DNA from: Treponema bryantii | GTDB taxonomy: Bacteria; Spirochaetota; Spirochaetia; Treponematales; Treponemataceae | Assembly (NCBI RefSeq): GCF_036492245.1 | Contig: NZ_AP025286.1 | Coordinates: 1 to 64,000, forward strand | DNA: 64,000 nucleotides | Direction: 5' to 3' | In this document: positions 8,755-18,129 of the stretch, piece by piece | How the letters are laid out: every line of letters starts with the position of its first letter | How positions within the stretch are numbered: the first letter of the stretch is position 1 | Made by a program: the position numbers and the translations under genes | The notes under the pieces: generated by a model | Database searches by the model: none | What the model saw: the letters and a program-made list of their open reading frames with translations, nothing else | Told to the model about the DNA's origin: nothing

Positions 8755-9795
8755 ATGAAACTTAAAAAAACTATTATTGCAGGTCTGCTGGCAATTTTTG
8801 CATTATCTTCTTGCACAGCCGCAGGTACTAAGGGGAAAAACATGGAAGCATTGAAAGGAAAAGAAGGCGTATTTGCCGTTCTTGAAACAGAAAAGGGAAC
8901 TATCATTCTTAATCTTTTTTATAAAGAAACTCCAATGACAGTTGCAAACTTTGTTGGTCTTGCAGAGGGAACTCTGGATGCAGCAAAGGGAAAGCCATTC
9001 TATGATGGTTTGAAATTCCACCGTGTAATTTCTGATTTTATGATTCAGGGTGGTGATCCACAGGGTAATGGTACTGGTGGTCCTGGATATAAGTTTGCTG
9101 ATGAATTTGTTGAAGGATATGTATTTGATAAGCCTGGTAAGCTTGCTATGGCAAACTCTGGTGTTAATACAAACGGAAGCCAGTTCTTTATTACACACGT
9201 TCCAACAGACTGGCTTAACTACAAGCACACAATTTTTGGTGAAGTTCTTGAGGGACAGAATGTTGTAGATACAGTTGCTCAGGGAGACACCATTAAGTCT
9301 CTTACAATTGTTCGCCAGGGTAAAGACGCAGAAGCATTCAAAGTAACTCAGAAGAGCTTTGATGAGCTTAAAGCTGCAGGTGCTAAAAAAGCTGCTACTT
9401 TCAAAGAAGAACTTGCAAAGAAAACAATTGCTAAGGTAATCGAAGGCTGTGAAAAGTCTAAGAGCGGTATTTACTACCAGATTCTTAAACAGGGCAGCGG
9501 TGCTGTTTGTGGAAAAGGAAAGAAAGTAACTGTTGAGTACAAAGGATATCTTCCAAGTGGACAGCTTTTTGATGCTTCTAAAGAATTCCATCCACAGGGA
9601 CATGAACCAATCGAATTCACAACAGCTGGTGGACAGATGATTCCTGGTTTTGATGAAATGGTTCAGGAAATGAAATACGGTGAAACAAGAAAGATGGTAA
9701 TTCCACCTGAGCTCGCTTATGGAAGCTATGGTGTTCCACAGGCTGGAATCCCAGGTGATTCATATATCTGCTTTGATGTTAAGCTTGTAAAGTAG
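8755..9795 (+). CDS. Cyclophilin-FKBP fusion peptidyl-prolyl isomerase, lipoprotein
   Basis: Two unrelated proline isomerases are joined in one 346-aa chain. The lipoprotein signal ends ALSSC (Cys20). A cyclophilin domain covers about residues 38-195 (FHRVISDFMIQGGDPQGNG, NGSQFFITH). After a Lys/Ala-rich linker, an FKBP domain covers about 240-346 (VTVEYKGYLPSGQLFDAS, IPPELAYGS). Dual-family immunophilins of this type (CFBP) have been reported in Treponema. It probably folds proteins on the periplasmic face of a membrane. A structured RNA-like element begins right after the stop. Confidence 0.95.
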   Translation: MKLKKTIIAGLLAIFALSSCTAAGTKGKNMEALKGKEGVFAVLETEKGTIILNLFYKETPMTVANFVGLAEGTLDAAKGKPFYDGLKFHRVISDFMIQGGDPQGNGTGGPGYKFADEFVEGYVFDKPGKLAMANSGVNTNGSQFFITHVPTDWLNYKHTIFGEVLEGQNVVDTVAQGDTIKSLTIVRQGKDAEAFKVTQKSFDELKAAGAKKAATFKEELAKKTIAKVIEGCEKSKSGIYYQILKQGSGAVCGKGKKVTVEYKGYLPSGQLFDASKEFHPQGHEPIEFTTAGGQMIPGFDEMVQEMKYGETRKMVIPPELAYGSYGVPQAGIPGDSYICFDVKLVK

Positions 9796-9886
9796 GCGAA
9801 GATAGCAGAACCGTTAAAAACCGAGCTGCGAAAGCGGGTCGGTTTAGGTTCTACGAAAGAATGCCTCAGAGGCGAGACTATGCGAG
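9796..9886 (+). ncRNA. Structured RNA-like element, copy A
   Basis: A nested stem begins 11 bases after the PPIase stop. The outer arms are AGAACC (9807-9812) and GGTTCT (9847-9852). The inner arms are AAACCGA (9818-9824) and TCGGTTT (9839-9845). They are capped by CTGC-GAAA-GCGG. The conserved tail CGAAAGAA..CTCAGAGGC follows, then a terminator. A second copy at 60503-60616 keeps the same pairs with compensatory changes. AACCG at 9809-9813 could alternatively pair with CGGTT in the terminator. The family is unknown to me; a mobile repeat is the alternative. Confidence 0.6.
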
Positions 9887-9915
9887 CCGACTCATTAATA
9901 TGAGCCGGTTTTTTT
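9887..9915 (+). terminator. Rho-independent terminator after the fusion PPIase
   Basis: A hairpin CCG-a-CTCAT-taat-ATGAG-c-CGG (9887-9908) is followed by seven T. It ends at the metF stop codon, so it may also limit antisense read-through from metF. Confidence 0.8.
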
Positions 9916-10792
9916 ATTTTAAAATCGGCGAAACGTCGAAAAGGCTTTTTGTAGCTTCGTAAATTTTGCGTGCTACAAGAGGGTTATTCATTGTGTAAAG
10001 GTGAATACCTTGAACACCGTGAGTAACAAGATCAATTATCTGATCAATAGCATAGGCAATACCAGCGTCACGGATAGCTTCCGGATGGTCGGCATAGCGG
10101 TCCATCATATCAGTAAACTTTTTAGGAAGCACGGCGTTTGTCATACTGACCATTCGCTCAATTGATTTTTTATTTGTAGCCGGCATAATACCAGCTTCAA
10201 TAGGCACATTTATTCCTTTAATCTGACAGCGTTCCAGGAAGCGGTAGAACTGTGCATTATCAAAGAAAAGCTGTGAAAGCAGGTGAGTGGCACCGGCATC
10301 AACCTTCTTTTTCAGGTAATCAATATCATCATAAACATTTTTTGACTGTGGATGAAGTTCAGGATAACAGGCACCAAAAATCTTGAATTGTTTTCCGTCA
10401 GTTCTTTTTGAATCAAATTCCTGTATAAATTGAATAAGATCACTTGCGTGATGGAAATCATTTGCAGGTTCTTTACCTTCAACACGGTCTCCACGAAGTG
10501 CAAGAATGTTTTCTATTCCAGCATTCTGAAACTGTTCCAGTACATACTGAGCATCCTGACGTGTCATATTTAAACAAGGCATATGGATTACAGATTGAAC
10601 ACCGCAAACGTTTTTAATATGCTTTGCAATTTCTACAGAATTATTGCAGTTTTCGCTTCCACCGGCTCCAAAGGTTACGGAAATAAAATCTGGAGAAAGA
10701 CCTTTTAACTCATCGAGAGTAGAAAAAATAGTATCGATTGGCATGGTCTTTTTAGGAGGAAATACTTCGAATGAAAATATTGTTTTAGTCAT
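9914..10792 (-). CDS. metF: 5,10-methylenetetrahydrofolate reductase
   Basis: This enzyme reduces 5,10-methylene-THF to 5-methyl-THF for methionine synthesis. At 292 aa it is a normal bacterial MetF: N-terminal FSFEVFPPK with the catalytic Glu, DFISVTFGAGGS near residues 35-46, and a flavin barrel. There is no Shine-Dalgarno sequence. TATAAT (10801-10806) lies 8 bases before the ATG, with TTTACC 17 bases further up, so the mRNA appears to have almost no leader. It is divergent from the M16 gene. Confidence 0.96.
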   Translation of the reverse strand: MTKTIFSFEVFPPKKTMPIDTIFSTLDELKGLSPDFISVTFGAGGSENCNNSVEIAKHIKNVCGVQSVIHMPCLNMTRQDAQYVLEQFQNAGIENILALRGDRVEGKEPANDFHHASDLIQFIQEFDSKRTDGKQFKIFGACYPELHPQSKNVYDDIDYLKKKVDAGATHLLSQLFFDNAQFYRFLERCQIKGINVPIEAGIMPATNKKSIERMVSMTNAVLPKKFTDMMDRYADHPEAIRDAGIAYAIDQIIDLVTHGVQGIHLYTMNNPLVARKIYEATKSLFDVSPILK

Positions 10793-10928
10793 ATTTTGTT
10801 ATTATATAAAGAAACGAATATGTGGTAAAGACAAATAAAATCACTCAAAGCTATGACATTTGTCATAAATCTTAGGTAACTTTAGTTATTTTGAATGATT
10901 TAAATGTATAAAATGTTATATTACTTAT

Positions 10929-10984
10929 GACAATTATATTATAATTTGTCTAAGAAAAAAACACAAAACTATCAGTATGATAGT
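10929..10984 (+). promoter_or_regulatory. Inverted repeats upstream of the M16 gene
   Basis: There are two palindromes in the 215-bp metF/M16 interval. One is an imperfect AT-rich repeat at 10929-10950 (GACAA..TTGTC ends). The other is a perfect repeat ACTATCA-GTA-TGATAGT at 10968-10984, which sits 23 bp before the M16 start and just upstream of its AGGGGGAT ribosome site. They could be an operator or an mRNA hairpin; no regulator is indicated. Confidence 0.4.
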
Positions 10985-11007
10985 TGTAAATTTCCTAGGG
11001 GGATAAA

Positions 11008-13860
11008 ATGAAGTTATTAAACAAAGGTATTGTATCTTTTTTTGCAGCTGTTTTTGTTACTTCATTACTTTTTGTAACCGGATGTTCATCATCAAAAGTT
11101 GCTTCTGGTAATGGAAAACAACTGGTTATGGACTCTGCAATTAAGCAGGGAAAACTTGACAATGGAATGTCATATTTTATTCGTGAAAATGGAGAACCAA
11201 AAAATCGTATCCAGCTTAGACTGGTTGTAAAAGCTGGTTCGTGCATGGAGGAAGACGATCAGAAAGGTGTTGCTCATTTTGTAGAACATATGTGTTTTAA
11301 TGGAACTGAGCATTTTGAAAAGTCTGCAATCGTTGATTATTTTGAATCTATTGGTATGCAGTTTGGACCAGAAGTAAATGCATATACTAGTTTTGAAGAA
11401 ACTGTTTATATGCTTGAGCTTCCAGCTGATGACCCGGAGATATTAAAAACAAGTCTTATGGTACTTCATGACTGGGCTAGTGCTGTTTCTTTTAATCCGG
11501 AAGAAATCGATAAGGAACGTGGTGTAATTGTTGAAGAATGGCGTCTTAGAAATCAGGGTCTTAATGGACGTGTTACAGATAAGTTAATTCCACTTATTTT
11601 CAAGGATTCAAGATTTGAAGGAAGATTACCAATTGGAAGCATGGATGTAGTTAAAAATGCTTCTTACGATCGTATTAAAGATTTTTATAAGAAATGGTAT
11701 AGACCGGAACTTATGTCTGTAGTTGCAGTAGGTGATGCAAAATCAGATGTTCTTGAAAAAGCGATTAAAGAAGTGATGGGTACAATTCCTGCTTCAGAGA
11801 AGAAGATTAAATCACCAGAATTTAAAGTTCCTTTGCAGTCTAAGAAAAAAATTGAAATAATGCGCGATAAAGAGTTGAACATTTTGCAGGTTGAAATCTA
11901 TCAGCAGGCAAAGGATAACTCTCCTGTAACAACAGTAGAGCAGCTCAGAAAAGAATATGCACTAAATATTGCTGCAAGCGTATTGAATATGCGTTGTCAG
12001 GAGATTTCAAATCAGCCTTCTGCAGAATGGCTTGGTGCAGGTGTTGGATCAACAGGTTTTGCAAATAACAATCCTATTTATGTAATGCAGCTGTTTCCTA
12101 AAACAGACCGCTTTGAACAGGCTTTTAAAGCATTCTTAGATGAATATGAACGTTTTATGCTTCATGGAATTACTGAAGCAGAGCTTAATAGAGCAAAGCA
12201 GTCTATGTTGCAGAGTTTCCAGCAGAACTATGCTAATAAGGATAAACATCCTTCAGCAAATTTTGCAGGCAGTATTGTAAGTCATATTGTAAGTGGACGT
12301 ATTTATTTATCTGATGAAGATGCTTTCAAATTAGATACAGAAATTACAAATCAGATTACTGCTGAGGAAATTCTTGAAGTTGCAAAAGAAGCATTTGAAA
12401 ATCGTGGAACTTTGATGCTTGTTCTTGTTCCTGAGTCAATGAATGCACCTTCTGAAAAGGAAATTCTTGATATCTGGAATAATTATGAAAGTGAATCAGC
12501 AAAAGAAGCTTATGTGGATGATACAGGCGATAATAAGCTGATGGATAAGCCGTCAAAAAAAGCTAAGGTTACTGAGAAAAAAGCAATCAAGGAACTTGGC
12601 GGAACTCAGTATACTTTTGAAAACGGTGTAAAAATCATTACTAAAAAAACTGATTTCCAGAAGGACTCAATTGTAGTTTATGGTGGAAGCAAGGGTGGAT
12701 ATTATCAGCTGAAGGAAGAAGAAATTCCTTCTGCAAAGATTGCCAGGGAATATGCTTTGTATTCTGGTTTTAATGGAAAAACTTTGAGTCAGATAAAGAA
12801 AATTGCAGTTCCATTAAATCTGAATATCGGTTTTGAAATTAATAATACAGAAGAATGTTTTTATGGAAATGCAAACAAGTCAAATATTGAAGAAACCTTG
12901 CAGTATATTAACATTGCATTTGATAAACCTCAGTTCACTGAAGAGGGTTGGACAACTCTTATAAATCAGTATAAGCAGGTTGCAGAAAACTATGGTGCAC
13001 AGCCTTCAAGAGTTTTCAATGATAAGATTAACGAAATGCTTTACGGTAACAACTTATATTTTGCTCCATGGAATATGGATTACATCAATAAAATGAATCC
13101 TGAAATTGCAGAGCGTGTTTATCGTGAACGTTTTGGAAATCCTGCAGATTTTACTTTTGTATTTGTTGGTGATTTTGATGAGAAGAAGTTTGTAGATTTG
13201 TGTGCATACTATCTTGGAACTCTAAAAACAAATGATGTAAAAGAAGAAACAAAATATGTATACTTCCCATTCCCAGAAACAAGTAAGACAACAACTGTTA
13301 AAAAAGGAATCGATCAGAAGGGTGAAGTTTACATGTGCTTTGGTGGTGAATTGCCAGAATGTAAAGATTTAGAAGTCAGCTATAAAGAAGGCAAGATAAT
13401 TGATCAGCTTGCATCTGTACTCGATATTCGTTTGCGCGAGGTTATTCGTGAAGATAAGGGTGGTTCTTATGGTGTAAGTACAGGCGGATTTATTGATGGC
13501 TGGCCAGAGCGCTTCTATAAGGTTTATATTGATTTTGGTTGTGAACCTTCAAGAGAAGAAGAGCTTCAGGCAGTTGTAATTGAAACTATAAAGGATATTC
13601 AGAGTGGTAACATTTCTGATGAGCTGATTCAAAAGTTGAAAGAAACTTATACCAGAACTATTGAAACTTCGGTTAGAAATAACTACTGGTGGTTGAACAG
13701 AATTGGTAGTGAGATTTTGTTTACTTATGAACCATTATGGTATACAAATGATACAGGTCGTGTAAATGAGTGGATTACAAAGGAAGCACTTGTTGAAGCT
13801 GCTAATAAGTATCTGGATACTAACAGAATTGTTACTGGATATTTGAAGCCAGAGAAATAA
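11008..13860 (+). CDS. M16 family zinc protease, lipoprotein
   Basis: A 950-aa insulinase-family peptidase of the two-halves type. The lipobox is FVTGC (Cys26). The inverted zinc motif is HFVEH at residues 90-94, and the matching glutamate lies in RGVIVEEW near 177. A second, inactive M16 half covers roughly 530-950. Such proteins form a clam-shell that degrades peptides, here at the cell envelope. The strong ribosome site AGGGGGAT and its own promoter region indicate a single-gene unit. It ends at a terminator shared with the convergent symporter gene. Confidence 0.93.
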   Translation: MKLLNKGIVSFFAAVFVTSLLFVTGCSSSKVASGNGKQLVMDSAIKQGKLDNGMSYFIRENGEPKNRIQLRLVVKAGSCMEEDDQKGVAHFVEHMCFNGTEHFEKSAIVDYFESIGMQFGPEVNAYTSFEETVYMLELPADDPEILKTSLMVLHDWASAVSFNPEEIDKERGVIVEEWRLRNQGLNGRVTDKLIPLIFKDSRFEGRLPIGSMDVVKNASYDRIKDFYKKWYRPELMSVVAVGDAKSDVLEKAIKEVMGTIPASEKKIKSPEFKVPLQSKKKIEIMRDKELNILQVEIYQQAKDNSPVTTVEQLRKEYALNIAASVLNMRCQEISNQPSAEWLGAGVGSTGFANNNPIYVMQLFPKTDRFEQAFKAFLDEYERFMLHGITEAELNRAKQSMLQSFQQNYANKDKHPSANFAGSIVSHIVSGRIYLSDEDAFKLDTEITNQITAEEILEVAKEAFENRGTLMLVLVPESMNAPSEKEILDIWNNYESESAKEAYVDDTGDNKLMDKPSKKAKVTEKKAIKELGGTQYTFENGVKIITKKTDFQKDSIVVYGGSKGGYYQLKEEEIPSAKIAREYALYSGFNGKTLSQIKKIAVPLNLNIGFEINNTEECFYGNANKSNIEETLQYINIAFDKPQFTEEGWTTLINQYKQVAENYGAQPSRVFNDKINEMLYGNNLYFAPWNMDYINKMNPEIAERVYRERFGNPADFTFVFVGDFDEKKFVDLCAYYLGTLKTNDVKEETKYVYFPFPETSKTTTVKKGIDQKGEVYMCFGGELPECKDLEVSYKEGKIIDQLASVLDIRLREVIREDKGGSYGVSTGGFIDGWPERFYKVYIDFGCEPSREEELQAVVIETIKDIQSGNISDELIQKLKETYTRTIETSVRNNYWWLNRIGSEILFTYEPLWYTNDTGRVNEWITKEALVEAANKYLDTNRIVTGYLKPEK

Positions 13861-13874
13861 AAAGAAGGCTGCCA

Positions 13875-13987
13875 GGGGATTTTAAGGGGGTGACCCCCTT
13901 AGGAGAAGGGGTAGCGTAAAATAAAAAGGCTGCGGTGGTTTACCACTGCAGCCTTCTTATTTGGAGTGAGGGGAAGTCTTTCCCCTT
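13875..13987. repeat. GGGGG/CCCCC palindromic repeat, copy 1, with a terminator nested in it
   Basis: The left part (13875-13916: GGGGG..CCCCC, then AGGAGAAGGGGTAGC) and right part (about 13965-13987: GAGTGAGGGGAAG..CTTTCCCC) match the copies at 28176-28250 and 35030-35120. Between them, in place of the CAACGAAGTGCG core, lies the symporter/M16 terminator. Either the repeat was split or it landed around the terminator. Confidence 0.75.
13926..13955. terminator. Bidirectional terminator between the M16 and symporter genes
   Basis: A near-perfect 14-bp stem: AAGGCTGC-g-GTGGT, loop TT, ACCAC-t-GCAGCCTT. On the minus strand it is followed by TTTTTATTTT, a good U-tract for the symporter gene. On the plus strand TTCTTATTT is weaker. 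Confidence 0.9.
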
Positions 13988-13993
13988 CAAAAA

Positions 13994-15391
13994 TTAAAGA
14001 ATACCGATTCCCTTCAAGAGGATGATGAAAAGAAGGATTGGTGCAACGAACTTAATCATTACAACGTAGAGAGTCTTACGACCGAACTTTTCACCATTGA
14101 GGGTAATCTCATCGATTGTTGTTTTTGGCTTAGCAACCCAACCGATAAGGATACAAGTAAGAAGACCAATGATTGGCATGAGAACGTTGTTACTTGCGTA
14201 GTCGAGGATATCGAGAATCTGACCAACACTACCGTTCGGAAGTTTGAGGTCGAAGTAGAATACGTTGTATCCGAGACAAACGATGATTGAAACAACAAAT
14301 GTGCTTGCTGCCATAACGAGAGTAGATTTCTTGCGGCTCCACTTGAACTTATCCATCATAGAAGATGTGATTGCTTCGAGAATTGATACAGCAGAAGTGA
14401 GGGCTGCGAACATTACCATTACGAAGAAGATGAGACCGATGAACTCACCGAACTTACCAAGAGAGTTGAATACTTTTGGAAGTGTTATGAACATAAGTCC
14501 TGGACCTGCAGACATACCTTCTTTTCCAGAGAATGCAAATACGGCTGGGATAATCATCATACCAGCGAGAAGAGCGATACCTGTATCGAAGATTTCGATC
14601 TGGTTTACAGATTTACCGAGGTTTACATCTTTCTTCATGTATGAACCGTAAGCAATCATAATACCCATAGCAATTGAGAGTGAGTAGAAAAGCTGTCCCA
14701 TTGCATCAAGACAAACTGTAAGGAAACCCTTGAATGTGAGTCCTTCAAAGTTTGGAATGAAGTAAACTGCAGCACCCTGGAGACCTGTACGTGTTACGCC
14801 AGCTTCGTCTGTGTGGCTGATGAAAAGTGAGTAGATTGCAATGAAGATTACAATTACAACAAGAATTGGCATAAGGATTTTTGAATATTTTTCGATTCCG
14901 TGCTCAACACCTTTGTAAACAATAATGAAACAGAGAACTGCAAAAAGAACTGTATAGAAAATAGGCTGCCACTGTGATGTGATAAAGCCTGTGAAGAATC
15001 CGTCTGCAACTGCAACCTGGCCCTGGAAAGCGAGGTAGCTGAACATGTACTTCATTACCCATCCACCGATTACACAGTAGTAAGGATAGATGATGAAAGG
15101 TACGACGAAAGAGAAGATTCCGAGGAAACCCCATTTCTTGCTGATTTTTGAATAAGCAGTAAGAGGACTTTCCTGAGTCTTTCTACCAATTGCTACTTCT
15201 GTGATGAGAAGAGCAAAACCGAATGTAAGAGCGAGGGCAAGGTAAACTACGAGAAAAAGTCCACCGCCATCTTTTGCTGCGAGATATGGGAAGCGCCAGA
15301 TGTTTCCGAGACCTACGGCACTACCTGCTGCAGCGAGAACGAACCCGATTGAACCAATAAATGAGTTGCGCTGTTTTGTTTGAGTTTCCAT
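13994..15391 (-). CDS. Sodium-dependent transporter, NSS/SNF family
   Basis: A 465-aa protein with about 11-12 membrane helices and the family hallmark in helix 1, GSAVGLGNIWRFPYLA (residues 19-34), which forms the sodium and substrate site. Bacterial NSS members (LeuT, MhsT, TnaT) import amino acids with Na+. The exact substrate cannot be read from sequence. The start ATG follows an AGAGG ribosome site. It is convergent with the M16 gene and ends at a strong terminator. Confidence 0.95.
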   Translation of the reverse strand: METQTKQRNSFIGSIGFVLAAAGSAVGLGNIWRFPYLAAKDGGGLFLVVYLALALTFGFALLITEVAIGRKTQESPLTAYSKISKKWGFLGIFSFVVPFIIYPYYCVIGGWVMKYMFSYLAFQGQVAVADGFFTGFITSQWQPIFYTVLFAVLCFIIVYKGVEHGIEKYSKILMPILVVIVIFIAIYSLFISHTDEAGVTRTGLQGAAVYFIPNFEGLTFKGFLTVCLDAMGQLFYSLSIAMGIMIAYGSYMKKDVNLGKSVNQIEIFDTGIALLAGMMIIPAVFAFSGKEGMSAGPGLMFITLPKVFNSLGKFGEFIGLIFFVMVMFAALTSAVSILEAITSSMMDKFKWSRKKSTLVMAASTFVVSIIVCLGYNVFYFDLKLPNGSVGQILDILDYASNNVLMPIIGLLTCILIGWVAKPKTTIDEITLNGEKFGRKTLYVVMIKFVAPILLFIILLKGIGIL

Positions 15392-15484
15392 AAATAAACC
15401 TCTAAAAAAATTTTTTTTACGGAAAGCATTTTAACATAAAAGAGGGCTTTGCGTCATTAGAAGAGATTGTTATTGAAGGAAGTC

Positions 15485-17185
15485 TTAAAATAGTGGTGCG
15501 AAGATGCGGAAGAGGCGGCCGAGTGCTCTCTGATAAAGAGGAATCTTTTTGTAATCGCCTTTCTGCATGTGAGTACAGTCTTTGAGGGTTTCATCAAAAT
15601 CTGCTTTTGCATCGTGTACCACTGGTGAATCTAAAAAGACAACTCCATTTTCGAAATGATGATAGAGGCTTCTGTAGTCGAGATTCACTGAACCAATGGT
15701 TGCGATATGGTCGTCAGCGATGAACATTTTAGAATGGATAAAACCTTTATTGTAGAGATAAACTTTTATTCCGTTATCAACAAAAGATTCCAGATATGTT
15801 TTTCCAATGCAGAATGTGAGAAGATGATCTGGAACTGATGGCACGATGATAGAAACTTCGACTCCGCGGGCTGCGGCAAAGAACAGGGCTTCCTGTAACA
15901 GGTTATCTATGAGGATATAAGGAGTTGTGATGTTCAGATATTTTTTTGCATTATTTATGATGTAGAAATAAATGTTTTCTGCAATGTCTTTGTTGTTGAA
16001 AAAGTCGTCGCCGTAAGGGATGGTGATGCCGGGGTGTGCGGGGAGGGCTTGTTTAGGGGCGAGTTCTTGTTGTGTACCGGGGATTTGCTGAGAGTTGAAG
16101 TCTTGTGATGCACTGGGTGACTGCTGAGGGTCGAGATCTAGTTGTGCACTGAGGGCCGTGAGATATGGAGAAAAATCTTCAGGAGTTTTGGAATAAAGAT
16201 TCCAGTTCTGCAGGAAAAGCTGCATGAAGGTGTGAACAGCGATTCCCTGTATTTTAACAGCATTGTCTTTCCAGTATGGAAAGCGGTTTTTACCACGATT
16301 GAAATATTCGTTGGCAAGATTAAGACCGCCGGTAAAGGCTGTCTTTCCGTCGATGATTACGATTTTACGGTGGTCACGGTTATTGAGGTGTGTTGAAACA
16401 ATCGGAATGATTGGGAGGAATACCCTCGAATCAAAGCCTTTAGATTTAAGATACTTCTGATAGAACGAAGTAGAAGCTACGGGGGATCCGAGGCCGTCGC
16501 AGAGGATTCGGATTTCAACTCTATTTTTCTGGCGCTCCTGAAGTGCGCTTAAAATCTCGTTCCAGGAACTGTCTACATCGATAATGAAAAATTCAAGGAA
16601 GATAAATTTCTGTGCGTTTTCAATTTCTTCTATCAAGGCTGGAAAAAAAGTTTCGCCATTTGGATAATAAGTTGTATTGCAGTTCTTGTAAGGAAAGAAA
16701 AAATTATTTGTGAGGTAGTAGATTAAATCTGCAGATCGATTTTTGGAGAACTCGCGTATCAATTCTTTCTGTTCTCTGAGTGAAGAAGGTATGTTTGCCG
16801 GAAGTAAGATTTCGGTTTGTTCACGAAGCAAGGCGAGTCTTTTTGAGTGTCGATGTGAGCCACGATTTGTATGATACATAAGGTATGCGGCGATGCTGAA
16901 CAGTGGGACGAAGATCATCGGAACGATCCAGGCGAGCTTGAACTCGTTGCGTCCTTTTTTGTTTATTATGAAAATCATGAAGCCGGCTGTGAGGGTGAGG
17001 GAAATTCCAAAATAGACTTCGAGGTATTTTTCGAGTCGGAAAATGAAAAAGGCCAGAAGGAAGATTTGAATGGCGATGAACAGGAAGTTGATTATGAGAC
17101 GGCTGTAAACGTTCTTATGAAAAATTTTGAAACGCTTTTTGTCTTTGATGATTTCATAATTTGATTTTTTAGAATGCTTTTTCAT
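15485..17185 (-). CDS. cls: Phospholipase D-type cardiolipin synthase
   Basis: Two N-terminal membrane helices (about residues 28-50 and 55-72, with a third near 88-105) precede two PLD domains. The HKD motifs are DHRKIVIIDG (His about 272) and FIHSKMFIADD (His about 484). This architecture condenses phosphatidylglycerol into cardiolipin. An unusual Gln/Pro-rich insert at residues 343-388 is built from three 36-bp tandem repeats. The ATG at 17185 is preferred over a TTG two codons earlier; no clear ribosome site is seen. Confidence 0.92.
   Translation of the reverse strand: MKKHSKKSNYEIIKDKKRFKIFHKNVYSRLIINFLFIAIQIFLLAFFIFRLEKYLEVYFGISLTLTAGFMIFIINKKGRNEFKLAWIVPMIFVPLFSIAAYLMYHTNRGSHRHSKRLALLREQTEILLPANIPSSLREQKELIREFSKNRSADLIYYLTNNFFFPYKNCNTTYYPNGETFFPALIEEIENAQKFIFLEFFIIDVDSSWNEILSALQERQKNRVEIRILCDGLGSPVASTSFYQKYLKSKGFDSRVFLPIIPIVSTHLNNRDHRKIVIIDGKTAFTGGLNLANEYFNRGKNRFPYWKDNAVKIQGIAVHTFMQLFLQNWNLYSKTPEDFSPYLTALSAQLDLDPQQSPSASQDFNSQQIPGTQQELAPKQALPAHPGITIPYGDDFFNNKDIAENIYFYIINNAKKYLNITTPYILIDNLLQEALFFAAARGVEVSIIVPSVPDHLLTFCIGKTYLESFVDNGIKVYLYNKGFIHSKMFIADDHIATIGSVNLDYRSLYHHFENGVVFLDSPVVHDAKADFDETLKDCTHMQKGDYKKIPLYQRALGRLFRIFAPLF
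16043..16150 (-). repeat. Three 36-bp degenerate tandem repeats inside the cls gene
   Basis: Units at 16043-16078, 16079-16114 and 16115-16150 each encode 12 residues rich in Gln, Pro, Ser and Ala. The last two end in TGCACT and share most positions. They lie between the two PLD catalytic motifs and keep the frame. Confidence 0.8.
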
Positions 17186-17238
17186 AATCAATTAAATAAT
17201 AAACTGATTAGTCAATTTTGTCATTCATACGTTTGTAA

Positions 17239-18123
17239 TTAAAATAATTCTGGTTGAAGAGGGTCGTTGTCTGGAAACTCTTCAATCCATTTGAAAACAG
17301 AATCAGTACCTAGCATGATGTTGTTGCGTTTACAGAGTTGTGAGAGATAAGACATAAGGGCGTGACTGTTCGGACTGTTTACCATGTAATTGTAACCGAA
17401 AGTTTTTATGTAGCGTTGCTTGAGAGAAATCTGATCAGCAGAAAGTGATGGAAAATTACGGTCCAAGGCGGCATAAAAATATTCGCGATTACCTTCTCGC
17501 AAAGTGAGCCCAATTCCAAAGCAGATGATTGCGTGAACTCCGGCCCGGGCACAAAGGTCTACAATGCCTTCGATATTTTCTTTTGTGTCGTTTATGAATG
17601 GGAGAAACGGGCTGAACCAGACAACGGTTGGAATGCCGGCTTTGTGAAAGGCCTGAAGTACTTCGAAGCGTCGGCTTGTTGGACAGACATTGGGTTCAAT
17701 TTTTTTACAGAGAGTGTCGTCTGCGGTGGTGAGTGTCATTTGAACTACAGCCTTTGTTTTTTGATTTATGTGAGTAAGAATATCGAGGTCACGAAGTACA
17801 AGATCTGATTTAGTAATAAGTGTTGCACCGAAATTATAATGGTCTATGATTTCGAGGCAGCGGCGTGTAAGCTGGAGTTCTTTTTCTAAAGGGATGTAAG
17901 GATCGCACATAGAGCCGGTACCTATCATGCAGCGCTTTCGCTTTTTTTTGAGAGCGGCTTCGAGAAGCTCGGGTGCGTTTTGTTTTACTTCTATGTCTTC
18001 AAAATCATGAGTGAACTGATAACATTTACTTCGTGAATCACAATAGATGCAACCGTGGGAACAACCACGATAGATGTTCATACTGTGAGGAGTAAGAATT
18101 GTTTTTGCGTTCACGAAGTGCAT
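17239..18123 (-). CDS. Radical SAM protein of the spore-photoproduct-lyase-like (SPL/Rv2578c) type
   Basis: A 294-aa radical SAM protein with the cluster motif GCSHGCIYC (CX3CX2C, residues 20-28) and conserved GTGSMCDPYIPLEKELQLTR and VWFSPFLPFINDT stretches. It resembles SplB-like proteins, best known for repair of thymine photoproducts. A spirochaete does not sporulate, so the substrate is unknown. The ATG is only six bases after TATAAT (18130-18135) and lacks a ribosome site, so the mRNA appears leaderless. A palindrome shared with two other promoters covers the -35 region. Confidence 0.85.
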   Translation of the reverse strand: MHFVNAKTILTPHSMNIYRGCSHGCIYCDSRSKCYQFTHDFEDIEVKQNAPELLEAALKKKRKRCMIGTGSMCDPYIPLEKELQLTRRCLEIIDHYNFGATLITKSDLVLRDLDILTHINQKTKAVVQMTLTTADDTLCKKIEPNVCPTSRRFEVLQAFHKAGIPTVVWFSPFLPFINDTKENIEGIVDLCARAGVHAIICFGIGLTLREGNREYFYAALDRNFPSLSADQISLKQRYIKTFGYNYMVNSPNSHALMSYLSQLCKRNNIMLGTDSVFKWIEEFPDNDPLQPELF

Positions 18124-18129
18124 GTTTGT

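Noticed and set aside
8803-9603. 266-aa open frame antisense to the fusion PPIase gene
   Set aside because: Cys/Phe/Ser-rich composition typical of an antisense shadow in biased codon usage; no start signals, and the plus-strand gene is certain.
9796-9886. Integron attC site interpretation of the structured element
   Set aside because: GTTAA and nested arms are suggestive, and Treponema can carry integrons, but the RYYYAAC/GTTRRRY core pair is missing and there is no integrase or cassette array.
10852-10867. TATGAC-N4-GTCATA in the metF/M16 interval as a regulon member
   Set aside because: Spacing differs from the three good sites and no -10 lies at the matching distance on either strand.
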